Positions 22,297 to 33,925 are shown, counted from the stretch's first letter. The stretch is DNA of 64,000 nt from Lentinula raphanica (GCA_027919835.1 JANVFP010000014.1:310001-374000), one strand, 5' to 3'. Notes: a model not told the origin generated them from the letters alone. Program-made: numbers and translations.

Positions 22297-23145
22297 ATGG
22301 CTGAATTAGTTAGTGTCTATCTCTAGGTCATTGAGCTCTACTGATCGCAGCGTCCAGTCTGACGGTAAATAATTCCTCGTATCCTCCCAGATAGAGACTA
22401 AACTTCGTAATGCTCTTAGAACAAGCATCCGGTGCGAATTTGTTCGTTCATTCATTGATCTACTAGCCCTCCTCACTGTTCCTTTCCAGAATTCAAGGAA
22501 GCCTTCTCTCTTTTTGACAAGGGTCGGTCAACTATATCCATCGCGCGCTCTAAAGTTTCATCTCTGAAGTTGACTTCTCTGCAGATGGCGACGGTAAAAT
22601 AACCACCAAAGAACTCGGAACGGTTATGCGATCGCTAGGACAGAATCCCACTGAAGCTGAGCTTCAGGAGATGATCAATGAAGTTGATTCTGATGGGAAT
22701 GGCACAGTCGATTTCCCGGAGTTCTTGTCGATGATGGCGCGCAAGATGAAGGATATCGATAGTGAAGAGGAGATCAAGGAGGCGTTCAAAGTCTTTGATA
22801 AGGATGGGAATGGCTTCATCAGTGCTGCTGAGCTGCGGCATGTCATGACGAATCTCGGTACGTTGTTTGTGTTTCAGTCGTTAATGTTTTCCATAGCTGA
22901 TGTTCTTGCTTGGGCAGGTGAAAAGCTGACCGATGATGAAGTCGATGAAATGATGAGGGAAGCAGATGAAGACGGAAACGGCAGAATTGACTACAATGGT
23001 GCGATACTCCCTGCGTCTTGCGATGATATACTCTGACCTGTCTCGACTGTATCAGAATTTGTCACCGTGAATATCTCTTTCTCGAATTCATATGCTGATG
23101 ATGTAGTACTAACCGTCATCATCTTAGCTCATGCTCTCAAAGTGA
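22297..23145 (+). CDS. Calmodulin, copy 1
   Basis: Eight exons were placed by frame and by calmodulin similarity: 22297-22308, 22358-22364, 22420-22431, 22490-22522, 22585-22857, 22918-22998, 23056-23066 and 23128-23145. They sum to 447 nt, or 148 residues, exactly calmodulin length. The start reads [19 protein letters not shown]. The four EF-hand loops are intact: [36 protein letters not shown] and [12 protein letters not shown]. The C-terminus is EFVTLMLSK. Exon 2 is a 7-nt microexon, TCTGACG. Calmodulin binds Ca2+ and activates kinases and calcineurin. This copy is closer to canonical fungal calmodulin than the copy at 25842. The tiny 5' exons lack independent proof, but their counterparts in copy 2 have the same sizes. 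Confidence 0.9.
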
Positions 23146-23511
23146 TTATCTCAAAGTGAAATTCTATGTCTCTCGGTTCTCAAGCTTTGTGGCCGTCAAC
23201 AAACCAACAAACGACAATTTACGAAGACGAACCAATGTCATGTAGTGTACTGCGTAGGTGAATACCATTATATTTCGAATTCGTACATTCAGCTTGAACC
23301 ACCTAATGTACGCTGTGAGATATGGGCCTTTCCTCATACTTATGCAGATGAATCAATCTGCTGCTGCATACGGGTATGTGCTATGCCACACGGTACACTA
23401 CGGTACAATGATATTCCAGTCAACGCTGGTATCAGTTGACCCTACTAAGCTGGAAATCTCTAGAAAAGATATACTATCTCACGTTCTCTTTCTCGTTTTA
23501 GATTCGTCATC

Positions 23512-24836
23512 ATGGTGGATAGTTTGCATGGCAATCGAACGCTCGATATCCTGTACAAAGCTGAACAAGGAGGTTATGGTATTCTCGCACAAGTCTGGTA
23601 CGTGCCTTTATACGCCTTCATCTTTTCAAACTTGCCTGATGACTCATACATTCAGTTATGATGCACAATCAGTCGTCGCACTCGTTCGTTCCGCCGAACG
23701 AATGTCCAGTCCTGCAATGATCATGCTGTTCCCTGTCACGCTAGCGTATGGGAAAGGTCCTTTTCTTCAATTCTGTTTGAACATGTAGGAATCATAAGCA
23801 CCCTATCTTTGAGGTGATTTACTGATGTCCTTCTTGAACTCCAGAGCACACCAAGCATCTGTGCCGATCGCCGTACATCTTGATCATGCAACCGATCCAG
23901 AGCACCTTGAACTTGCATTGGATCTGGCTGAAAAAGGCATTGCCTTCGATAGTATCATGGTCGATGCTAGTCATGCGGAGGTTTGTGACTGTTCTGACTT
24001 GAATCGATGTAAAAGACTCCAATCATCTAAATAGACCGATGAAGAGAATATCGCGCTTGCTCGACCTTACGTTGAGCGTGCACGAAAGTACGGCATTGCC
24101 GTCGAAGTCGAGTTGGGCAGACTCGAAGGAGGCGAAGCTGGGTTGAGGATGATCTCCGATGCAAAGTTGACGAATGAAAACAATGCGGACATGTTCATGA
24201 GAGGGTGAGTAGGGCATGTCAAGTGCTCAGCCTCTACATGATCAATGACGACTATGCATTGCTAATCGACAAAATTCGTCTTTCTTCCAGGACCGGCGCT
24301 ACTATACTGGCACCCAGTATAGGCAATTTACATGGTTCATACCTCAAGCCGCCAAATTTTAGACAGGACATGTAAGTCTGATCTGTTGTTTTCCATGATA
24401 TTCTGTAGTTAACACATACTTTCTGCTCGATCTACGTTGCCTATGATCTACACATCGCAGCATAAGAAATCTTCGTGCCAAATTCAGAGGACAAGGCATT
24501 CCATTGTGCCTCCATGGTACTGACGAGTTACCAGACGAGCTCTTCCGGGAGTGTATCACCAGTGGTATAAGCAAGGTATGCATCTTCCATTCTTTTACCA
24601 AGATAAACTAGTGTGGGCGACCTTGTCGGTCGCCAAATGCTCACCCAGGCTGCTTGTTCCATCATATTCCTAAGTTCAATATCAATTCATGGGCTAGGGA
24701 TCCTTACCTGGAGACCTTCGTGGCTGGCCTGCAGGTAGGAAAGCCGCTTCCTGATGTCATCGAGGAAGCCACAGAGGTGTTCGCAAAAGTGTGCGATAGG
24801 TTCATCAAGTTATTTGACTCAGCGGGGAAGGCATAA
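23512..24836 (+). CDS. Class II (zinc) ketose-bisphosphate aldolase
   Basis: The ATG at 23512 gives MVDSLHGNRTLDILYKAEQG. Short introns near 23598-23655, 23787-23845, 23981-24033, 24206-24290, 24371-24460 and 24576-24640 join to a protein of about 300 residues. Visible motifs are SVVALVRSAERMSSPAMIML, VPIAVHLDHATDPEHLELAL (HLDH with a metal-binding His), FDSIMVDASHAE, ENIALARPYVERARKYGIAV followed by EVELGRLEGGEAG, TGATILAPSIGNLHGSYLKP, PLCLHGTDELPDELF and NINSWARDPYLETF. These define the class II fructose/tagatose-bisphosphate aldolase fold. Substrate cannot be fixed: it may be a diverged paralog of glycolytic Fba1, which usually has LHGxSG rather than LHGTDE. The gene sits between two calmodulin genes in the same orientation. 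Confidence 0.88.
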
Positions 24837-25841
24837 ACATGATAGTGCTTACACTCTGGAAGGAAAGATCGTCAATCCTGGAAAACGCTAGAAAAATGCA
24901 CAATACAGATGACCCAAAGCTATGTACGGTATACATAAGTACATCTCTACCGCGTTTTCGAATGATCGCAGTTAACGATCAACCTTGTTCTTCGACGTTT
25001 GGCCTGGAGTACGCTCCATATGATTCAAGCCCTTTCCTAGTATACACTGCATCCTACTTGTCTTCTTTATCTTCGCCTCGAACAGCTTTGTCAAAGCTCG
25101 GTGTATCTGGATGTAGCTTGCCGCTGCATGTCATGCAGATCAGCCCGCATCGTGTTCCGATTTGCTCTGATCGACCTGTGCTGGCAGGCTGCCAGTGTTC
25201 GAACAGCGGTTTTTCGAAAAGTGGCACACAAGACTACCGGCGCGCCCCCGATTTATACTTCAACAGAGAAATCGATGAGATTGACGAGGATATCGATCAG
25301 TCGATGGCTGGCAGGCTGCAGCTGCCACTCTAGGTTCATTGAGATGAATAAGCAATGTCCTGATCTGTTCCGATCAGTTGAGCGACGAATATTGAACGAT
25401 GCTGGCCGCTTCTTGGGCAGTGCCAGTGTTGAACGTTGAAACCTTGAGGCTGCACAGGTTGATTGCATCGCCGTTAAACACTGCAAATAGAGACTAGTGC
25501 ACAGGTCTGAGGGAATGCAACAAGCATTTGAAAATTTTTGCCATCAGGCAATGTCGTCACGGTCATTTCTTCCCTTATAACCATCATCAGGTCTAGTTCT
25601 TTCTTTCTCTGCCTGTATCATTCGCTCTATTCCCCAAACCACACAAGTAACTGTGTGGTAAGCTAGTGGAAGAAGCATCAAATCGAACTCGTGGACTTAG
25701 TGGTGAGCCCATATCTGTCGGGCATTTCAGCTGGCGACTCTTCATATATTGGATCTACGAAGTACTAAACCATCTCAACTACCAAGGCCACCACACTCAA
25801 ACTCTGATCTACTCGAATTATACCTGTACAAACAGTACACA
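24837..25841. other. Intergenic, no gene recognised
   Basis: About 1 kb upstream of calmodulin copy 2. Open frames at 24839-25333 and 25101-25439 have no domain signature and probably occur by chance. The motif GCTGGCAGGCTGC occurs twice (about 25179 and 25309). Nothing else stands out. Confidence 0.5.
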
Positions 25842-26745
25842 ATGTCTTCTGATCAACTGGTATGTGCTTCCTGCTTTGGGCTCACAAGAGATGACATCTC
25901 CGCTACAGAGTGAAGGCAAGTCGTTGGCTCCGGCCATAGATCATGATGGGGTGCAGATATTGACTTTGTGTGTTCAATCTTCTAGAGCAAGTTAATGGTA
26001 TGCCTCTGTCCATATAACATCCGACAAACTGGCTTAACAACGTTATCAATTCCCAGAATTTAAGGAGGCCTTCTCCTTGTTTGATAAAGGCAAGCGCAAT
26101 CCCCAAACGAAGCTTCCTATCCTCATACTCAACATCGCTCGATCTGCTCTTCGAACCTGATACGATCCCAACCATAGACGGAGATGGCACCATCACAACC
26201 ACCGAACTTGGAACGGTCATGCGTTCTCTAGGCCAAAACCCAACCGATGCCGAATTACAGGACATGATCAACGAAGTCGATGTGGACGGTAACGGGACCA
26301 TCGATTTCAATGAATTCCTGGCCATGATGGAGAAAAAGTTTAAGGACACAGACAGCGAGGAAGAAATAAGACAGGCATTCCAGGTGTTCGACAAGGACAA
26401 CAACGGTACGATCAGTGCAACTGAGTTGAAGGCCGTCATGGAGAGCCTAGGTATGTTGTCAAACTGCTCGAATTCAAACGCAACGATGACGATCCGTTTT
26501 CGTATCAGGTGAGAAGTTGACTGATCAAGAGGTTGGCGAAATGATCAGGGAAGCGGACGATGACGGCGACGGCATGATCGACTACAAGGGTTCGTTCATT
26601 GCGTCGCTCTTTCACGGATATCTCAATGACACCATGCTTTTTTTCCACATACGCAGAGTTCGTCGCTGTATGTCATCTCTTATATCGATCACGTCGGCAT
26701 ATTCTGATACTTGTTCCTTTCGTCTAGATGATGCTCAGCAAGTGA
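25842..26745 (+). CDS. Calmodulin, copy 2 (diverged)
   Basis: Exons 25842-25859, 25909-25915, 25986-25997, 26057-26089, 26178-26450, 26509-26589, 26657-26667 and 26728-26745 sum to 453 nt, or 150 residues. Exons 2 to 8 have the same lengths as in copy 1 (7, 12, 33, 273, 81, 11 and 18 nt). The start reads [22 protein letters not shown]-hand loops [36 protein letters not shown] and [12 protein letters not shown] keep all Ca2+ ligand positions. The end is EFVAMMLSK. Introns 2 and 4 start with GC (AAG/GCAAGT and AAAG/GCAAGC) instead of GT. The linker ([15 protein letters not shown]) and third loop differ from canonical calmodulin, suggesting a specialised paralog. It is likely functional, as no break is seen. 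Confidence 0.9.
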
Positions 26746-27142
26746 ACACGTCTGATCGTGGACATTACCAGTTCTACGTTTCTCCTTATTCTCTCATATT
26801 CTTATGACAATTCTACTACACACTCTATGAATTTTGATTCGTCTGTACTTCCATTATGAATGTAACCTTCGACAAATCCAGATTTCGTGTTGTCATTGCT
26901 ATGGCACGCTGAATGAATCCTTCACCCTTACAAGACGGCTCGACTGTCCAGGCGATCGCAACTTGTAAGAAAGGGCAATGGCCCATGGATGATGTCGATG
27001 ATCATGATTGGCCATGGGCGCTGCCGTTGCCATTTTGATCACGCATATTGCTCACCATTACTCATCTACGGCGTGAGTAACTTGTGAACGTGAACTTCAA
27101 CCATCAGCGCCTGACGCCAAAACCCCCTCTCCTCCCATCATC

Positions 27143-27680
27143 ATGTCTAACGATAAATTGGCAGAAATCAACGGTGTCAAGCCAAACCTTTTACTGGCAG
27201 AAGGAGAAGAAAAGGTGGCCAAGTCGAGATATGTGTGAGTGTCAATGACCATCACCCCTATCCTACTTTCCCCGCTTCGGTCCGTGCGAAGCCTCGATCA
27301 GAATGTTGGTGTGTTTACTTTGAACTCTCTAGCGGCATAAGGTACACAATCAAGCGAAATGCTGAACATTACTATTGGTATTTGTCTGCCTGCTATTCTT
27401 CCAAGCTCAACGACTGACGGACACCCTTTCCATAGCACCTGTCCGGTTAGCCTTGAACCTGTTTCTGTTCTCTCGTCTGTTTTAACTCAAGGGGTTTTAT
27501 TGCATTGAATAGGCATGGAGGAACCAGGTTAGTACAGTCCAAAAGTCCATCGACATATTCCACCTAACTCTGCTCTCATAGATTGGTATACCAGTAAACG
27601 CACGATCATGCCAACATCTCATACACCTACTCGGAGAGAAGTACGAGGAAGCCCGACTCGAATACATGAACCCCGGTGGT
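27143..27680 (+). repeat. First SWIM repeat of the ligase, with 10-nt and 15-nt microexons
   Basis: Exon ends are at 27377, then a 10-nt exon 27436-27445 (CACCTGTCCG), a 15-nt exon 27513-27527 (GCATGGAGGAACCAG) and the next exon from 27582. The split Cys codon (TG plus C) gives HYYCTCP, then AWRNQ, then IGIPVNARSCQHL. It is the partner of the repeat at 28784-29265. Confidence 0.85.
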
Positions 27681-30645
27681 CCACCGCCCAAGGGACTGCC
27701 AGTACGAAGACAGAAACCGCGTCAAACCAGCAATGCGTACTCTCCTTCTCCTTCCGGTCATTCACCATCAGGGCCTTCCTTTTCCAAAGGACAGGATTCA
27801 GCCCAACCAACTTCGACGCCTACGTCTACTACATCAGCTCAACCGTCGTCCCAGAAGGCACACTCCTCCTCTCAACATACAACCGAACTCCCCTCTGACA
27901 TGCAGGAAGGGAGTACACCTACTAACTCGGGCTTGTTGAAAGTGATAGAGGACAGAGTGCAAGCGAAGAACGAGGAAAAGGCGAAGGCAAAGAAAGGAAA
28001 CAACAAGCGTGGTATCGACGCTGACAATGATAGGATGGATATTGACCAGGATATTGACACGAACGATGCGGATGAAGACGTTGACATGGAAGAGGAGGAG
28101 GAGGAGCCTCCCAAGTCTCGGAAACATCAGACCGCTCCTTCTACTCCTTCCAAAATCACTAACAAGCGGAAGAGAGCTGCTCGGAGCTCAGATTCAGATT
28201 CTAGTGAAGAAGATAACGTCGCATCGGAGGAAGAGCCCACTCCGAAGTCGAAACCAGCGCAAAAGCGGTCGCTCTCTGCTAAAAAGAGTGCGAAACGAAG
28301 AAGGAACGTTTCGGAGACCGAAGACTCTGACGACGAAGAGGAGGAGGAAAAGGTAAAACCCAAAGGGAAAGGGAAAGCCAAACAGAAGCCCGTATCGTCG
28401 ACTCAGGTTAGCCTGATTCATTGCCAGCCCTTGTCGTTCTCGTACGCTGACGTTCATGGGTAGAGAACTGCTAGACCATCATCCAAACCATCGTCCAAAC
28501 CACTGTCTAAAAAGCGTGCTCGGCAAGACTCGCAATCTGAAACCGATGAGGATGATGAGGGCACCAAGGATGTCAAGGGTCAAACGAAGCTTAAGAGGTC
28601 TGCGAACTCCAAAAAGCCATATCCAAAAGGCAAACCCGCGTCTAAACGGCAGAAAGTCGAAGATGAAGACAACGAGGAAGATGATGAAGAAAGAGAGCGA
28701 GAAGAAGAAGAGCGAGAAGACAGTGACGAGGAGGATGCAGAGAAGAACGATGATGAGGATGAAGAAGACGGCGATGAGCTGGCCTCAATAAACGGGATCA
28801 AACCCAATGTCTTGCTGGAAGACGGTGAAGAGAAAGAAGTCCAATCCCAAACGAGGTCAATATTTATCTGCGTACTCTATTCATTCCCCGATTGATAATC
28901 GAAATTTTAGTTCCTCCACATACAAAGTGAAAAGGACAGTGGATCATTATTACTGGTAAGTTTTGTACAAAACGTTTCTTCTCATAGCTGATCATCGTCG
29001 CGTTTTCCAGTACCTGCCCTGTGAGTAAACACATTTTTCTCTTCCGCCTGTGTTTTCTCGCTCTTACTTTCATAACTCAAGGCTTGGAGGAACCAGGTCA
29101 GCCATCGTACTGCGCTATTGAATTCTCTATTCTTGCCATTCTAACTTCCGGTCCGTTATTCTGTACAGGCTGCTGTTCCTGTCAACGCGCGTAGCTGCAA
29201 GCATTTGAAGGCTCTCCTCGGCGAGAAATACGAAGCTGCGCGTCTCAAGCTCAAAAACCCAAACGGGGCTGTCCCTCAGAGTCCGACAAAGAAGAAACGC
29301 AGCAGCGGTTCCAAGAAAACCAAAACCACGGGTGACGACGACGGAAGCGCGAATACAACCAAAGCCAGCGTTGCCGTTCTCCTCGCAAATTCCTGGGATG
29401 TCGACAAAGGTCCGGACCCCTCTGGCTGGTGGATTTCGGAAAAATTGGATGGAGTTCGGTGAGTAGGCTGTTGCGCGGAGATCGAATGTACGTTTATGTT
29501 CCAACCTCTCATTATTCATTACAGCACATTCTACGATGGAAAGGCTATGTATAGTCGTCTCGGGAACCCTTTTACGCCTCCTAAATGGTTCTTGGACGGT
29601 CAGTGCCCCTTTCGATGGTGTATTCTCCAGCGCCCCCGTACTCGTCGGACTGATACATTGCACATCTATCTTCTTCGTTTCCTCTAGCGCTTCCCAAAGA
29701 TGTGACCCTCGATGGAGAACTATTCGGTGGACGAGGCGAATTTCAAAACACGGTGTCCATTGTCAAAACAATGAATTCCCCTCATTGGAAAGGAATAACC
29801 TTCCATGTTGGTCTAATTATCAGGCTACTTTCCTATCATACACACTAATGCAATGTGATTCGTAATTTACAGGTGTTTGACATACCCTCGCTCGCCACAC
29901 AGCCCTTCGAGGCGCGCATGGACAGGCTTAAGAAGCTTTTTGCGCCCGGTATCGGCTCGCACAAGTCGGACCATGTTGTCGTCGTCAAACAAGAAATAGC
30001 CACAAGTAAACAGCATGTGTTGGATAAACTCAAGGAAGTCGAATCCTTAGGAGGTGAAGGCTTGATGTTGAGAAAGCCAGGCTCGCTTTATGAAGGCAAG
30101 AGATCAAGTACATTGCTGAAGATCAAGGTGTGTACATCAATCGGCACATGTTCTCTCTATGGTCTGTTTCACGCTGTTCCTTACCCTCTCCTTCGCTTCC
30201 GTAGTCATTTTACGACGCCGAGGCAGTGGTCACAGGGTACAAAGCTGGAAAAGGACGAAATGCTGGTGTCACAGGAGCGTTGAAATGTAAAATGGCTTCT
30301 GGGAAGGTGAGCTCAAAGATAATCCGCAAAGACTGATTTCCGTCTCACCGCATTCTTACCCCAGACATTTGATGTTGGAAGTGGCTTGAACGATAAGCAG
30401 CGTAAGAATCCTCCCAAGATCGGCGCGATCATTGTCTACAGATTTCAAGAACTTACGAAGGACGGAGTTCCCAGGTACGGGTTTTACTTCTGAAGATCAT
30501 CGAATCAACGTTCCTATCTCATCGTCCTTTTCTTTTTCAACTCAGGTTTCCGACTTTTCTGGGAGAAGCCGCTGATAAGACTAAACCCAAAGATGCTGTT
30601 GTGCCAGATCATCGAAAGGCCGGGGCCAAGAAAGATGATGCTTGA
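27143..30645 (+). CDS. ATP-dependent DNA ligase with two SWIM zinc fingers
   Basis: The ATG at 27143 (MSNDKLAEINGVKPNLLL) opens a first zinc-finger repeat that ends near 27680. Two spliced CxCx(n)CxH patterns are present (CTCPAWRNQ then SCQHL; CTCPAWRNQ then SCKHL), which is the SWIM-finger pattern. Between them lies a long Lys/Glu/Ser-rich low-complexity linker (about 27680-28780). The catalytic half shows ligase motif I (SEKLDGVR; the Lys is the AMP-bearing residue), motif III (LDGELFGGRGEF), IIIa (FHVFDIPS), IV (GGEGLMLRKPGS) and V (LLKIK). A short OB domain follows (KTFDVGSGLNDKQRKNPPKI, GVPRFPTFLG). The minimal ligase core resembles small viral and bacterial ATP ligases rather than eukaryotic Lig1 or Lig4. 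It probably acts in DNA repair; compartment is unknown. It ends KKDDA at a TGA at 30643-30645. Confidence 0.9.
28784..29265 (+). repeat. Second SWIM repeat of the ligase, same microexon pattern
   Basis: It starts at INGIKPNVLLEDGEEKE. Exons end at 28955, then a 10-nt exon 29011-29020 (TACCTGCCCT), a 15-nt exon 29082-29096 (GCTTGGAGGAACCAG) and the next exon from 29169 (AAVPVNARSCKHLKALLGEK). Intron phases and microexon sizes are the same as in the first repeat, so the exon block was duplicated with its introns. Confidence 0.85.
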
Positions 30646-31294
30646 CAAAACCAAATACCTTACGAATGCACTGGTTTTGCTACTGTCAAACTTCACTATC
30701 TCCCTGTCATGTATTTTTTTTCCATTTGCAAGAATAGACTCGTTGAAACTCAGCAGTGACACCGTCAATTCATGTACACAATGAATGCTATATGTTGAAA
30801 AAGTACAGAGATAATACAGTCATAATCATGAAACTAACTAAAGTCTACTGACAGCCAAAAGTCAAAAGTGAAAAAGATATAAAAGTCGTGACGCATGAAG
30901 CCCAAAAGCCATAGATGTGCAATTTAAACCGTTTCTAGAAGTCAAAGGTGAGGTACATGATTACAGGCCGATGCAGCTCGGATGATGGGTAGAAAAATGG
31001 TCCATTCAGAATGTAAAAGTGAAGACATGTTGTTCAAATCAAAAGGTTGTTCGACCTCGACGGAGGAAGGACATGACCGGAGGCAGTCTGACCCGGTCTC
31101 GTTTTCATTTTCCAGTTGGGTGTAGGCGATATAGAGGCGACTGGGGTAACCTTCTAGTACACCCTCATCGACCACTCGTTGGGGCATCCCACTTGTTGGG
31201 AAAAATGAAGATCGGACGTTGACTGCACAGTTGAGGGCCCAATAACAAGTCCGAACGAGTTGTTGAAGACTATGCAATAAAACGGTTTAACGAG

Positions 31295-32518
31295 TCATCT
31301 AACTGCAAATGGAATGTCTCTCTTACAGGTGCCGTTGCCGGGATTGTCCATAGTGTGAGCCCGGGTCCTGACCAGGGGCCTATGTAAAGAGCAATGAAAC
31401 ATCAACGGGAGAACTCGCGATGTATGAAGGGGAAGCAAAGCAACATACGTTCCAGCCTTGATGAGCTCAACCAATCTTGGATGCTTCTTGGCCTGGTCCA
31501 TAAACAGGCCTGTGATCAATACACCTGTCTTGGGATCACCCAAGACTATTTTTTGCAAGGAAGGGTTCTTTGAAACGCATAGAATGGTTTCATTCCAGAC
31601 GCTTGGAACATGCGTGGAGAACGTATGAAGGGAAGGAGATCTAGCCAGAGCTTTGGTGAGAAGAGAGACAGGGCTGACATGTGTCGGAAAAGATGGATCA
31701 TTCGCCGTGGGTGATGCGGGGGGAGAGGCAGTGAGAAAAGGATTAAACACAGGAGACGGCGGTGTTAACGCTGATGGTGAAAGAGGAGGAAGGCTTTGAG
31801 AAACCGATGGGTACGCTAACGCCAATAGTGCCTGTGGATTGTCATCCGACATGCGGAACGCCACATTAGCTGATTCCTGAAACCGAAAAGAGATCGGAGT
31901 TAGTCACTTCATGTTCAGGACGAGAAAACAGTAATGACGAACCAGTTTACTCCAGCTTTGCACTGTGGCAGCTAGCCTTGTCAGAACATATCGGGTCCGT
32001 GGAAGCGTCAAGTAGGCATTGTGCGCTTTGCGCAAGGTAAGACGCCTGATCATTTCCAGACCATCTAATGCATCACAGAACTCTTGAAGGTCATATCTCA
32101 CACCATTGGAAGGAGTCGCACTAGCATCCAAACAGAAATCGATATCCGATATGTTCTTGCAGCACTGCAGAATTGTACCTAAGGAAGGGAATATTCCCGA
32201 ACACACGATTCTTCGGACGGAAGAAGCAATGTTTCCTTGCGTCCTAAGAGCGACAAGAAAAGCTGCAGCTTGGTTGGGAGAGCCAATATGAACGGTGTCG
32301 TAAAAGTGAGATAGGGCAATCCGGTGGAAGTCTTTGGAGACAAGAAGCGGTGCAAGACGGGATCGAGTTGTTGATGGATCTCGCTTTTTCAGGGAGACGG
32401 AAGTGGCATGAGCGAGCCAAATTGGGCGAGGTGCAGGAGGCTCCAACGGTGCAGTAACGCACATAGAGAGGATATGTTCAGTGAGTTCCTCGGGAAGCAG
32501 AGCGAATACAGAGACCAT
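31295..32518 (-). CDS. F-box-like protein
   Basis: The ATG at 32518 gives MVSVFALLPEELTEHILSMC, an F-box-like start (LPxELxxxIL). The next segment is a typical Agaricomycete F-box pattern: RLAPLLVSKDFHRIALSHFY, then DTVHIGSPNQAAAFLVAL. LRR-like strands follow (ISDIDFCLDAS, IRRLTLRKAHN, YLTLPRTRYVL). An intron at about 31880-31940 joins SWSKL to ESANVAFRMSDDNPQ. Exon 2 has a Pro-rich insert and ends near LVELIKAGT. A last short exon gives MDNPGNGTCKRDIPFAVR and the stop at 31295. F-box proteins recruit substrates to SCF ubiquitin ligases, but the F-box here is weak. These families expand greatly in mushrooms, so no specific role is inferred. Confidence 0.65.
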
Positions 32519-32873
32519 CTTGTTTCATCAAACGGGGAAACCGTGAAGTTGTGGATCGAGGGAAACAACTTGTGGCTAATCAGAATGATTTCAACTCATT
32601 CTTGAACTCGAGCTTACCTAGCTTGGAAGAGGGGGTAGGAAAGGGGAGAGGCAAGCAATTCGATCGAGTTGGGATTGCATTAAGAGAGTTACAGTGTACG
32701 TAAGAATTCCTAGTTTGGAAATCAGTGTAGCAGCACGTTTCCCGAACCCCGAAGAGAGTCCGTCTTACATAACTGAATGCTCTGTGATTCTGGAGACTAA
32801 CTTCCATCCTGGGCTACGTTTCATCTTCGTAAACTATTCACACATCCCCCAGCCACAAACCGTCTCCAGCCGC

Positions 32874-33410
32874 TCATGAGCGTTGAGCCGCAGCCTTACG
32901 ATCCTTCATTAAGGGCATACATCTCATAAACCCTCTCGATCCTCGAACGTATCCTCTAACCTGTCTTTTCAAAACTTTAATTCTTTCCTCAAGAGTTGAG
33001 TACGACTCCAACGACAACTCGAACAACAACTTCCAAATCTGCGGCACAGATTGGCTTCTCTTGATCATGATGCATGATCATCGACATGATTGATTTATCA
33101 TTCTCACCTGAATGATTGTATCCAGACAGCGCTCGCCCCGGAAATAACAAGGCTTGGAAGGCTGTGGATTTTGTGAACATCAACGGTGACAAGTACGTGT
33201 TGACTATACTATCCAATGCTTGCTGTAGCTTGATTGTCGCGTTTTTGGCACAGCCTTCATTCAAATGCCATTGAGTGTATACAGCGTCGAGCGATTCTCG
33301 ATCGCTTTCCACGTTATCGAGTTTGTCATATGTCAGTGCTGAGGTGAAGTGACTCTTTCTTTGTGCGGTGATAAGTGACACTTCAACTTTGAGGTGACAA
33401 ACTCGTAAAC
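32874..33410 (-). CDS. Possible small protein, unrecognised
   Basis: A minus-strand open frame around 32989-33381 is helical and charged (LTYDKLDNVESDRESLDAVY, NATIKLQQALDSIVNTYLS). A second frame at 32874-33068 encodes VPQIWKLLFELSLESYSTLE and a basic Arg/Lys tail ending KDRKAAAQRS. An intron with GTGAGA near 33110 may link them, but no splice choice keeps both frames cleanly, and no ATG opens the first frame. I list it as a possible gene only; no function is assigned. Confidence 0.3.
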
Positions 33411-33925
33411 GGTCACGACGTTCATTCGTGTCAACCGCGCCATTTGGGCAGTAATGTGTTTGTTCAACTCAGAGTTATTCGAACGATCAGGCGGGACCAG
33501 GCTACTGAAGTAGAGTGTAACTTGAAACCGGGAAGAGCGTGCGGGTCAAAGAATTTAAGACAGATATCATACGAAGGCCCAAGTATGCCAGTCGCAGCTC
33601 TGAGCGGCGATTTATGTCCAACTCTCGGTCTGCAACTGATGGTTGGTAGTCAGGAAAGCAGCCGCAGAAACATCGCACTGAATTTGCACAGTAAGTATGT
33701 AGGTCAGACCGCCCGAAATCAAAATAAGCTGTGATTCTTAGTATGTAGCACTCCCTAAGTCTTTTTTCAGCGTACCAACAAATTCCAAAAAGGGGTATAA
33801 ACAAGCTTGCACAAAACAGAGGCTTGTGGTCAAGAAAGAGTTATAATCAAAAGAGAGACTCATCGATACATGACTTGTCGCCGAAAACTCGGAACATAGC
33901 ACCAACAAAAACTCGAGGAAAAGGT
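33411..33925. other. Intergenic, no gene recognised
   Basis: About 0.5 kb between the doubtful small ORF and the CFEM gene 3' end. The short open frames on both strands show no domain. No repeat is seen. Confidence 0.45.

Noticed and set aside
24839..25439. Plus-strand open frames between aldolase and calmodulin copy 2
   Set aside because: No domain, no flanking splice logic, ordinary intergenic composition; treated as chance.
28127..28807. Ser/Phe-rich minus-strand frames opposite the ligase linker
   Set aside because: They are the complement of the Glu/Lys-rich linker codons; a base-composition effect.
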